A DNA stretch of 64,000 bases from Paragordius varius (lineage: Eukaryota; Nematomorpha). The notes below the pieces were generated by a model, which was not told the origin of the DNA, did not search any database, and worked only from the letters and a program-made list of their open reading frames with translations. Each line of letters begins with the position of its first letter. The first letter of the stretch is position 1. Shown piece after piece: positions 12,741-23,815 of the stretch. The translations under genes were made by a program, and so were the position numbers. The DNA is taken from positions 9,920,001 to 9,984,000 of the forward strand of contig OZ176052.1 of the NCBI GenBank assembly GCA_964247055.1. The letters run 5' to 3'.

Positions 12741-15700
12741 ATGTCAAATAATTATTTTAAATTCAATTTTGCGAAAAAATTCAAACACTGCCCAGAAAAA
12801 ACATCAGAAATGAATAATTTCGTTAATTACTTTACTAAAATTGGAAAAAGTGTCAATATTATAAATATTGTTGGATGAAAAGGTTTCAATTTAAATAACA
12901 AACTCAAGTCACAGAATGCTAAACCCCAGGGAAGAGTCTGTTAGATAATGAATACAACGATTCGATAAAGGTGCCCATACAAATTTCGATCATAACCAAC
13001 TTTTATTGAGTGATATCCAAAAAGATTTCCATAAATAGAGAAAGCAAAAAGAATATCGGAAGATATTCTCGTATCATTTGGGGGTCAGTTGAACTCAAAC
13101 TCAATAGATAGTGAAAGGGAAAATGTTGATATCCTTAAAACCAATACGGATATAAGAGACGCAACTATTTTTCAAGACACTGATGCACCAAATTTAGAAA
13201 AGGAAGGCCACTCCTCAAATAACGAAACTAAAGCATATGTCACCAAATCATTTAATAAGGGTGATCTGAGTGAACGAATAAATGATACTTCAGAAATGCA
13301 AAGGCGTACAACATTAAAAAACAAATTTGTCCGAATGTTCCATAAAACTCCAAAAGATGATATCAAAAATATATCAACTAATGCAGCGGAAATTAAAAAT
13401 ACTTTTGCATATATGGGCAGGGTGACCAGACGTCCCGCTTTTTCACACTTTGTCCCGCGTCCCGCTACGTTTTTGAGTCCTGCTTTTTCACGATTATATT
13501 AATATTTTTTTTTAAATACATTTAAATTTTTTATAAAAAATTTATTTTTTTATCCAATTTTTTATCATTAGTTTTGTTTAAAATTTATATCAATTTTAAA
13601 ATGAAAATTTATTATTTTTAAATTTAAAATATTTATTTTTTTTGAATTTATATCAACATTATAAAAAAGACAAATTAATACCAAAATCGGTAGCACATAG
13701 CCGCAAGCATGATATTACAAAGCATATAGAAAGACAGAAACATAAAAAATGTTTAGATATGGCGGCATCATCTTACAAAATGATCGATTTTTATCTAAAA
13801 ACCGCTTTTGGAGAGGAAGAAGAGATTCGGCACTAGTAGAAGGCGTTTTATCTTCTCACGCCGTTAATCACAATCATTCTTATAGATCTATGGATTGTAC
13901 CTCACAGGTTATTCGTACCTTATTCAATAAAAAAATTTTATGTGCCCCATTGTATTCAATGTCCTTTCGCCACATGCATTTTCTGAAATAAAAAAGATTT
14001 GCTAAAAATTAATTTCATATCGCTATACTTTGATGCATCAAATCACAAGGAAACAAAATTATTTCCCACTTTAATAAGATATTTTGATCCAACCGGAGTA
14101 AAAATTAAAATTTTAGATTTCATATCTCTAAAAACAAAATCATCGCATATTGCGCTGACAACACCAATACGAACTTCGGTGGAAAATCAAGGAGGGGAAC
14201 AATAAAAATTTTCATAAATTAGCAGGTAATCATAATCAAACATTTATGGCGTTGGGTGTGCAGTGCATATAATACACAACGCTATTCAAACAGCTGCTGA
14301 TTTATTACCCCTAGATGTTGAAATGTAGTTCTTAAAATATATTCCTTTTTTATATAAACACGGTACGCTTTGAAACGCTCAAGGAATTTTGTGAAAATGC
14401 ACAAGTTCAATATCAAAAAATGCTTGGATATTGTAAAACTCGTTGGTTAGCTCTTCTGCCAACTGAAAGAATTTTAAAAATGAATGATCCTTTAAAATTC
14501 TATTTTTTATCACAGCACAAATGTTTTACAACTTTGTAAAAGTTTTTTAAAAGTGATTCTTCAAAAATATAATTAGAGTTTTTACATAATCAAGCTTCTC
14601 TCAAAATGTTATAAATTGTTAGAAGGTGACAAAATATTGGCAATCGAAGTAGCCAAGGAAGTTAGTAACCTAAACTTCCAATTTCAAGAAAGGTTAAATT
14701 TTAATTAACCATCCGCAATATTATAAATAATTTAGAAAAACAAGGCTTCATAAATCGTCAAGATATCCTGTACCATATAAAAATGTTTTATACAAACTGT
14801 ACAGATGATTTGGAAGACTGGACGATGCAATTCAATAAAATTGATCATTTTCATTGGATAACATTAAAACCAGAATATAATTGGTGCGATGTTCAAAAAT
14901 CATTTGATCTGCATCTCCTAAAAATTCCCAAAAAGTAATCTTTTAGAAAATGATCTTTTTTTGAAGTATAGTTCAAAAATATATTAATAATGAAAAACTT
15001 AAATTATGGCAACAGAAAAAAATACAGTAGAAAAGAAATGGTTATAAATATTTCATCATTTTGAAACAAACTATGTTCTAAACAATAATTTTAAAAATTT
15101 TAGAATTAGCACTATCTTTGTTTGGAACTAACGCTGCTATTGAGCGCGTTTTTTTCCACAGTAAATCAGGTGTGGACATCGGAAAAATCAAATTTAAATG
15201 TTGAAACTTTAAAGGTTATTTATCTGTCAAATATAATTTGCAAATTCTGAAGACTCTACAACATTTTAAAAAATTATGACAATCTGCTAAAACGCATTCA
15301 CTCAAATTAAAATATTTTCTTATATTTTTAAGTATTTGTATTAAAAATAAATACTACAATAAATTTTTTGAAACATTTTTGGTTGCCCCCGCCCCCCTAT
15401 TTCAGATTTGTCCCGCTTTTTCCTTCAAAAAATCTGGTCTCCTTACTTATATGGGGAAAGTAAAAGTTAAACAACTTCTTGGCATATCCAACAATAAGGA
15501 GAATTTAGGCGGAAAAAATTCTTGCGAACTTTCAGATAATGTTAACAATAAATTTTTCAGCCCAGTTCTGATTCAACCTTTAGCAGGTGATATCAAAAAC
15601 AAATTAAAAGCAGATATTGTCGAAATCGGAAATACAATGAAAATTCAGAACCGTAAAACACTCATGCATAAAAACTTTTAAAAAGGCAATCCAAAATGAT

Positions 15701-16120
15701 TCAAAGAGAAATGATATACAAAATCAAAACAGAAACAATATGGGCAACTTAAAGTAAAAAAATTTTCGGTAACATTTTGAAAAATAAGGATAGTATATTA
15801 TTGGGAGAAATAACCGAAGTTTTAGATAATGGCATAAAAAATAAAACACTTGAAAAAATTTAACCATTAGAAGATGACTTCGAAGAGCTAAAGCGAGTGT
15901 TTAAATCAAATAAAGCAGATATCGTTGATATGAAAAAAAGATATTTTCCCAACACGAAAGAAGTTAGTTCACCAGAAAGTCTCGAAACTATTGATGATAA
16001 GGCTCAAACGGTAGAAATTAAAGCATCTATAGTTGCGAATCCTGATGCGAAAGGATCAACAAAAACTAATGGATTTAATCGAGTATAAAAACAATTAGGA
16101 AGAAAGAATCTTTCGTAGAA
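12741..16120 (+). pseudogene. Dead paralogue of the orphan repeat-protein gene at 32258-34219
   Basis: From ATG at 12741 the translation starts MSNNYFKFNFAKKF, matching MSINYFKFNF of the intact gene, but the frame breaks several times. Recognisable blocks are 13089-13417 (MFHKTPKDDIKNIS), 15448-15681 (YMGKVKVKQLLGISNNKEN) and 15897-16088 (DIVDMKKRYFPNTKE ... TNGFNRV), all present in the same order in the intact copy. About 1.35 kb remains without the transposon, against 1.96 kb in the intact gene, so roughly two repeat modules are missing. A hAT transposon splits it exactly at the YMG codons. A host gene copy that has decayed; no function claimed. Confidence 0.85.
13418..15447 (+). mobile_element. 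hAT-superfamily DNA transposon, decayed, with 8-bp TSD
   Basis: The left end CAGGGTGACCAGACGTCCCG and the inverted right end (GTCCCGCTTTTT ... CTGGTCTCCTTA) are typical hAT termini. The host bases TATATGGG occur on both sides (13410-13417 and 15448-15455), an intact 8-bp target-site duplication. Inside are remnants of a hAT transposase: a BED-like zinc-finger piece (HDITKHIERQKHKKCL, 13642-13836), then blocks near 13830-14200 and 14340-14480 resembling the DUF4371-type hAT proteins common in animals. Many stops and frameshifts; it cannot be active. It is younger than the pseudogene it interrupts. Confidence 0.9.
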
Positions 16121-17389
16121 CAGCGTTGCTGTGTTTATTTAATCAAAATTCGGTGAAACTACTTAACATAAAATATTATCAATTTTGTATATTTATCATT
16201 TATTTGATATCTTCATAAGCTGCCAAAAATTGCTTTTAGTTTTAGTATTTAAAAAGTGTCTCCACCAACGTCATATTTACTGTAAATAGGTTGGAAAATT
16301 ATTTAAAATAGATTATAATATATGACCTTTAAAGATCAACAATAAACAGAATTATGGTATTTACTAGTTATCTATCCAATAATGTTATATTAGTCATTTT
16401 TAGCAAAAAAAACATTTATTGTGACACAATATAATAATCTAGGAAGCATTTACAGGATAACAGCTAGGTCAAATCAGAAAATCTATCAAATCTTGATTGG
16501 CTTCTATGCCTAAATATCGTAATAGTTTGAGTCAGTTATGAAGTATACTAACTTATTGAATAAATCCGCTAATTACGATTCTTTTAAAGTTTAATGTGTT
16601 TGGTATAAAATACTTTTTTTAATCATTTTCATGTTACAATAAACAATATATTTTTTGAATCTTCCGATAAAACGTTTTTAAAAACTCCCAACACAGAATA
16701 GGGATACATATATATTCCCGAAACGGCTCTCTCTAGATCAACCAAATATTTATTATCTATTTAGGATGGACAGGTTATAATTTTAAATATTGGCATATTG
16801 GATTGGGACCCGGTTAATTTTATTTTTGACGATATATACTTATTCACCGAGTAAATTTTTTTTTAACAATTTTTTTATCAAAACCTTTTTAACATTGTAA
16901 CACGATAGTAATTCAAATAGTTTCTGAAATTTTGGTAAAACGGGTATATAAAGAGTAATTATGAAGATTTGATGCAAAATTTTGTTTGAAGACAATTAAT
17001 AATTATAGTAAAATTTATATTTTTAAAATCCTTCAAACTCGTCAACTACCATTACCTTACAAAAAAATTATATGAAATAATTCTAGCCAAATATGAATGA
17101 GATTAAAATTAAAAATATCTTGAAAACCATGGAAACGATTTTCAAATATTTAGAATGTTGTCTCTTTATTCAAAAGTTAATTGATCCCAATCTTATCGTT
17201 AAACCCAAGACAAATTACACAATGACCCTGCACCTATAGTGCCTCGATGTCTTTCAAATGGATTGATTAAGATGGGCGCAAAATAACGGTTTTAATGCCA
17301 CAATAAAACTATAAAGAATTTTCTAAACACTTAAAATAATGGAATATTTAAAGTTTTTTAATTATGTTGTATATTATATAATTTATTTA
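16121..17389. other. Intergenic, pseudogene to eL32
   Basis: AT-rich with no coding signal seen. The last bases should contain the 3' UTR of eL32, which is on the minus strand. Confidence 0.6.
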
Positions 17390-17852
17390 TTAAACATTCG
17401 CAGAAGCTTCTTGAGAACGTAGGCGAGCATGTTCATTTGTAACTTTTATAGCAAGTTGCTGAGCACGTTCAACAATTTGTTTGCGTTTAAGGGCAGAGAC
17501 GGCATGCGCTATTTCAGCACAGTAAGTTTTGTTGTGCATCATAAGCACTTCCAATTCCTGAAATAAAAATTGCAAATTTTACTTTAACATTATTCACTAA
17601 AACTTTTCTGAATCCTGAAGGTAACATATGCTTGGTTCTTTTATGGCTCCCATAACCAACATTTGGCATCAACTTTTGTCCTTTAAAGCGTCTGCGGACA
17701 GGATTATCAATACCTTTTGGTTTTCTCCAATTAGGCTAATATTATATATTTATAAATACTTTCAATCTTTTGTACCGATCACAATGATGACGGGTAAACT
17801 TATTTTTCTTCTTCTTGACAATGTTGTATTTTTTTGACGGATGGAGAGCCAT
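17390..17852 (-). CDS. RpL32: 60S ribosomal protein eL32, three exons with 24- and 25-nt introns
   Basis: Structural protein of the cytosolic large ribosomal subunit. Exons in transcript order: 17852-17760, 17735-17583, 17557-17390. The spliced product is 137 residues (human 135). It begins [16 protein letters not shown] and contains [60 protein letters not shown] and [13 protein letters not shown] sequence (read as [17 protein letters not shown]), in family order. The two introns are only 24 nt (17736-17759) and 25 nt (17558-17582), GT...TTAG and GT...TCAG, both phase 0. Removing them restores exact colinearity with eL32 of other animals; the first contains stop codons, so it must be spliced. 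The stop codon overlaps a TAATAAA-type poly(A) signal. BUD31 starts 29 bp away on the opposite strand. Confidence 0.96.
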
Positions 17853-17881
17853 AATTAAATAAGTGAACTCAGCTGTTTTAA
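17853..17881. promoter_or_regulatory. 29-bp bidirectional intergenic region with a CAGCTG site
   Basis: These bases are all that lies between the start codons of eL32 and BUD31. They contain the palindrome CAGCTG near the middle. Promoters and 5' UTRs of the two genes must overlap each other or the opposing coding region, unless transcripts gain a leader in another way. Confidence 0.6.
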
Positions 17882-18384
17882 ATGCCTAAAATACGATTCA
17901 AAAATCCGCCGCCAGAAGGGTGGGATCTGATTGAACCAACGTTGGATGAATTAGAATGTAAAATGCGTGAAGGTACTAATATTTATAAAATTTTAGCGGA
18001 AACTGAATCCCATGAAGGTAAAAGAATAGTGGAATCATTATGGCCCATCTTCAAAATTCACCATCAAAAATCTCGTTATATTTACGACCTTTACTATAAA
18101 CGCAAGGCTATATCTAAAGGTTTTTTATCATTATATATTAAAGAATTGTATGATTTTTGTATTAATGAGAACATTGCAGATAAAAATTTGATTGCAAAAT
18201 GGAAAAAGCCCGGGTACGAAAATTTATGCTGTCTAAGATGCATTCAAACAAGGGACACAATTTATGGAACAAATTGTTTATGCCGAGTTCCCAAAGACAA
18301 ATTAGAATTAGTAATCATATTGTTTATTATTAGGGTAAAATTGTCGAATGCGTTCAATGTGGCTGCCGTGGCTGTTCTGGATAA
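17882..18384 (+). CDS. BUD31: Splicing factor BUD31 (G10 family), four exons with 23-24-nt introns
   Basis: Nuclear spliceosome protein with a Cys-rich zinc-binding C-terminus. Exons: 17882-17972, 17997-18119, 18144-18310, 18334-18384; product 143 residues (human 144). Conserved sequence runs throughout: [79 protein letters not shown]. Introns are 24, 24 and 23 nt, phases 1, 1 and 0. The first two are multiples of three without stops, so reading straight through inserts eight false residues at each. The third shifts frame and, if read through, replaces the Cys-rich end and stops only at 18403. An AATAAA signal lies just past the stop. The family is essentially invariant in length, so the splice calls are strong. 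Confidence 0.97.
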
Positions 18385-19932
18385 TATGATTTTATTTATG
18401 TAAATAAATTTTAATAATTTAACTTTCTTATTCTCTTATAATAAAATCTATTATTTTAACATGCAAAAATCAAATATTTTATTTTAAACTATAAGTAAAA
18501 TTAATAACCATAGCTCGCGATGGCTTTTCATCCATTGTTTTCTTATTATTTAAATGTAATAATTGATGGTATAGGGTAAATGTATTCAAAATGTGGTTTA
18601 GTTGGGACCATTCATATATAATTATATGTATTTAAAACAGTAGTTTTTTTAAAAAAATATTTGTTCAAGTGAATATCATAAATTATATACATGACACATG
18701 AACACTTGAAGAAAAGCTTATAATAATTTTAAATTCTCTTTAAATAGCGATTAACATTTAATTCTGGCTGAATAATAATATATTTTTGACGATATATTTG
18801 ATTTTTATGCCTTTATATAAATTTTTGTTTAAAAGTTGTTTTTTGATAGTCACAACCGGGGGCATCAACCCTAGTTTGCATGAGTTTATTAACAATGCAT
18901 TATGTTAACCCATTTGTGAATGCATGATCTTAGATGTGGAGTTAACTTTTAATTTTTTGGTTTTTCATTAGCTTTGTATCAAGGGTTCGTTTTACAAAAA
19001 ATCTAAATGTCATAAATGATTGTAACTTGTATTGCAATTATTTTTAATATAACGGAATATATGGATCATTATCCGCATCATGATTTTTTCAAAAAAAACC
19101 TTAAAATAATTTTAATTTATTAAATATATAATTAGTAATATTCTAGAAAAATCAATAAAGATTATCTAAATCTATTTTTGTTTAATATTTTGTTCATTTT
19201 GAGAATCGCCTACAACCCACAAATCAATAATTTTATGATGAGGTATTCTCAACTTTAAACAATCATAATTTAATAATTAGAGCTTTATTTGAAAATCGGT
19301 AAGGGCATGATGGCAAGCATAAGCCAATATTTCATAGCCGACGTTTAGTGAAAGCTTATCATGAGGTAAATCCCATGTAGGCCATATCGCGTTTTACCTG
19401 TATCTAGGAAGGGCTTGGGTTAAAATGCATATATTGATAACTGACCTGCGTTTATGTCATTTTTTAAAACATAATACTTTCCGAAATATATAATAATTTA
19501 AATGTAATATGTAAAATTTTTTATCATTTTCTTCTTATTATTATAAACAAACTTAATTAGTAAATTTTGCTTTTTTATAGGCATGCCCCTTTTCGAATTA
19601 GAGCTTAAAAAAATATTTTTTGCAAAATCTAACCTGTGAATTAATTTGTGGGAATTATTTTTTTAACAAATTATTACAAATAAGTATAATAACATATCTT
19701 ATAAGTAAGTAGGAAAAAATAAGTATAATCTGTCGTATATGAATCTAAACGAAATTAAATAGTATATAGCGATTCTAATGGTCAAATAAAAACATCTTCA
19801 TTTATTTAAAATTCGTCCATATAAAAACAATGTATAATAATAATTAATATATGTGATATTAAAATCCAATTTGTTAAAATAGAATGTTGTTGTAATCCAT
19901 ATAGTTTCTCAAATAGAATAGGTTTCATTGGT
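18385..19932. other. Intergenic, BUD31 to the 20-kb gene
   Basis: Two genes converge here. AT-rich; no coding signal, RNA gene or recognisable repeat seen. Confidence 0.6.
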
Positions 19933-20428
19933 TTATTTCTTTTTCTTGACATTTTTACGCTTCGGAATTTTAGTCTAAATCAATATAATATAAATTAAAA
20001 TAGGCTGCGTTCAATTTATAAAAATAAATTAAAAAATTAATTATCTCTTTGGGTTGTTGACGCTCCTCAACAACAGTAAAAATTATAAAAACGAGTTTTA
20101 ATATATAAACGGTTGATTTGCTGATCATTTGCATAGGCACTTTTAAAAATATTATTTACAATGCTTAAATACATCTTAAACAACAAGAATAAAGATGTTA
20201 CATTGGTTATCTATCATTTAAGAATATTTGATTGCTTGTAATTATTGATAGTACCCTATGAAAATGCTATAAATTGTATGATGAATCACTCATAAATTTT
20301 TTGTTGTCCGAACAAAAAAAATATACCCAAGTGTTATCAGTTGAAGCATTAATTGGATTTTCGGATAATTTATCCATAATTGCATCATTTTCATTGTCAT
20401 AAACCGGAATTGACTGATCTGTGTTTTG
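19933..20428 (-). CDS. Two possible alternative 3' exons of the 22-kb orphan gene
   Basis: Two short frames with good splice sites lie downstream of the orphan gene on the same strand. Exon 20428-20327 (CTAG acceptor, GTATAT donor) encodes 34 residues, SKHRSVNSGYDNEND onward, ending STDNTW. Exon 19974-19933 (TTTAG acceptor) encodes TKIPKRKNVKKKK and a stop. Both are phase 0, compatible with the phase 0 donor at 22077. They may replace the terminal exon at 21867-21784, or belong to another transcript. Confidence 0.4.
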
Positions 20429-21783
20429 ACTAGCTTTATCCTATAGCAAAAATAATAAAATTATAACATATAATATAATCTTATCCATACAATAATATCG
20501 AATTTCGAAAATATAAATAAATCAACGAGAAGGTAGAAAACAATATTACTCCAAATCGGAAATTTTATAAGGCTAATACTTTCTCATTTCCGTGCTTTTA
20601 TTATTGTGTAATTGGGTTTCAAATGTTAAAGTATTTTTATTTAAGGCATTAATAAACTGTAAAAAAAGACATTCCAATATATAAATTTAAGAGGTAGGAA
20701 TCTTATAATATACAAATAATTTTTTAGTTAATGCATGATACTATTATTCGTTCAGAAATGAAAAGCTCCAAATTACAAAATTCATACTTAAAACTATCTT
20801 ATAGTGAGTGACTAAATTACATTAACGTATTTTATCTTTGCATTCGTATGTTGTTAATAAATATTTTATTAGAGATATCCCTTACTCCCTAAAATTGAGA
20901 GTATAAACCAGTTAAAAAAACAATTAATGCAAAATAATCTTAGAAAAAAATAAACGTATTAATTTTATAAGGGATTAAGTAGGTGTAATCTGTTTTTGTT
21001 AGCTACAATAACAAGTAGGAAAAAGCAGCGATATTAATATTTTTAATTCAATATTTAATATAACATAAAAAACTCATGCACAAAGGAATCTATATATTTA
21101 TAATGACTAGTAGAAATAACCAAACTTGAGCAAATAGTAACTAATTTATAATTATAAGCAAGATGATTGATTCAAATGGCTTTAACATCTAAAAGAACAA
21201 AAATAAATGACAGTAAAACTATCACATTATAAATATGCGTAGGATCGTGTTAGAAGACACACACCCAAAAATATGAATATATTATCTTTTTAAGAAAATA
21301 ATAAAATAATTTTCGTTAAATATTCAAATTAAAAGATTAAATATTACATAATCTAAAAATATTTTTTTATTAGCCCTTAATTACATTTGGGATTTCCTAG
21401 CCCAGGCAATTTTATATATAACACCGATGATATGGGCATCTAAAAATATCATGGCCTTTATAGAAAAAACATCTCAAACTATTCCCCCAAATATTTGTCA
21501 TTGTTTTATTTATTGGTAAAAAAAACTAAAAAACAAAAGTAAACTAGAAAATTTGAAATACCCTAACTATTATGCAATTTGACTGCAAATATTGGCAAAT
21601 TATTAATATTAAAATCGACTATTTGTTTCGGATTCAATAGTAATCAAGTAGGATTCAAGTTACAAAAATGTAATAAATAATGCATTTTTGTTCAAAATAT
21701 TTATAATTATACAAAATGAGTTTTAGAAAAAAAATTTTATAGCACTGAGTAGCCCCAATATATATGTAAAATTTTATATAAAT

Positions 21784-23674
21784 TTATACTTTTGCTTTTT
21801 TCTTTTCCGAAACAGTTTGGGTACCTTTTGAATGTTTGTTGATCACAGATTCAATATCTTGACTATTCTAAACAATTATAAATACATATTAGTAAATCGA
21901 AACATTATCAAGTGCATAATTGTCAATTTTTTCTAATTATATTACTATTTAAATGAAATATTTACAAATGAAATTATTATATAGTTTTAACCACTAATTT
22001 CTTTATTCCTAATTTAATAATTTTAAATAAATTTAAAAATGTCAACACATGAAAGGAAGCGAAATAAGGAGGAAACCGATTTAGGGGTATTTGGTAGACC
22101 AGATTTCGCAATTGCACATTTTGTTGCTTTTGAACTAGATGTAGTTTTCACATTATCACTAATTATGGATGAAGTTTCACTCGGGGTCGTAATAAAATCA
22201 TTGATATCTGTCCCATCCAAAACAATAAGGTTCTCATTGTTTTTGTTTAATGCAGTTCCTTTGTTTTTCTTTTTCTTCTTTTTACTGACTTCTTTGATGG
22301 CAGGCGAAGCTATAACCTTTTTTACCGGCAACGAATGTTCTGGAAAGATTTTGATTAATTCTTCATGCAATTGATTAAATAGTTCCGTAATATGTGTTTT
22401 GGGTTGGTTTGCCAAAACATTTTGTTTTGTATCCTCAAGTGGTATATTCTTAAACGAGCAAATTAAAATGTTAGATAACCTTAAACTATTAGCCTTATTA
22501 TTCTCATCACCGGAAATACCTGAAACTGTTTGAGCCAAATTTTTTCCATCCAACGAAATTAGAGGACAATCAACATTTATTGCACCATTAAACAGTAAAT
22601 ACACCAACTCTAACAGCGTAAATTGAGGACTGAAATCCAGGTTTTCCGCATTATCACGCAATAATTGATTTAAATGTTCGATATAAAAGGTGGTTACTGG
22701 ATCATGTGAGTGTTTTATATCTTGGCGCTCTTTTAAATATTTTACTATGGACTCAAAATCAAACGGTGGCGGTGTAATTTTTTTCTCTATGTTTGGCAGT
22801 GAAGCGGTCAAAGCCGGTTTAAATATATCAGTCAAGGAAAGTTTATGTAAATCTACTGGAACGTTTTCCGTCAAATTTCCAAACTGTATTTGATGAACAT
22901 CAGTTAAAGATTTGGTGTTATCAGTTTTATTAACATTTTCATTTGGCAATAAGACAGGAGATCCTGAGAGACCATATTGATGATTTATAGTCTGATCTTT
23001 ACTGGTTGTGTCCCTATTCAACTGGCCATGTGGCTTTGAAGAAAAATTATTTGGCACATAATTCTTGTATTTATCTCGGTTATAATTGGGATCGTATGGA
23101 TGACGATACGGTATATTCTTAGTTTCATTGTTAAAAGAAGGTTTTCGTCTGGGCTTATTTAAATTATCCACAAATTTAATTTTGTTTTTATGATGTAGAG
23201 ATGAAATTGCGTGCTGATGTCTCTCATATGCAGAACTATTTTCATCCAATAATTCTTTATCCAAAAAATCAGATGGTCCAAATACATTATCAGCATTGTA
23301 ATCGTAATTTTCTGATATATTCCGTCGCCGGGCATTATTTTGATGATGATAATATGGTTTAGATTCTGATTGATACTTGGGAGATGTCAAAACATTGTCA
23401 TAAAAATGCGCATTAGACAAATCTTTATTAATATCGTCTACGTTTGCCCAATGATTATTGTCAGTATGATATTTCGGATGGGATTGTGAAAAGGGGTGAA
23501 CCTATTAATTAATATATTCATAACTTTGTGTGGATAGTAAGGAGATCTTGGAGCACCCTTTCGTATTAACGCCGGTATTTTGTTAACGATAGGGTTTTGC
23601 TGTGCAAAGGATATTTTATCAATGTGAAATAATTGTTGCTTTGTATAAAAATACTGGTTATTAGGCTTCATCAA
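21784..23674 (-). CDS. Unrecognised Asn/Lys/Ser-rich protein gene with a 23-nt intron
   Basis: Exons in transcript order: 23674-23525 (50 codons), 23501-22077 (475 codons), 21867-21784 (28 codons with stop); product about 552 residues. The first intron is 23 nt (23502-23524, GTTATG...AATAG, phase 0); without splicing the frame ends almost at once. The second is 209 nt, also phase 0. The protein is low-complexity and hydrophilic for about 200 residues. A more ordered helical stretch follows (FDFESIVKYLKERQ, TFYIEHLNQLLRDN, FTLLELVYLLFNGAINV), then a lysine run (SKKKKKKNKG). The helical part faintly recalls MIF4G-type repeats of translation factors such as PAIP1; this is a weak guess. No signal peptide or membrane segment. 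If intron 2 is retained the frame stops at 22023. Confidence 0.7.
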
Positions 23675-23815
23675 TTACTGTAATCTGATATTATGAATGA
23701 AATCTAATTAAATTAAAATTTAAAACACTGTAAAAATTTTAAAAATACGTTAACTGATTTAAAGTTTTAAAGCAAATATGTCTTAGAATTATCAATAAAC
23801 GCGATTTAACATGTG

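Noticed and set aside
22039-22374. 111-codon plus-strand frame
   Set aside because: Antisense to the large exon of the minus-strand orphan gene.
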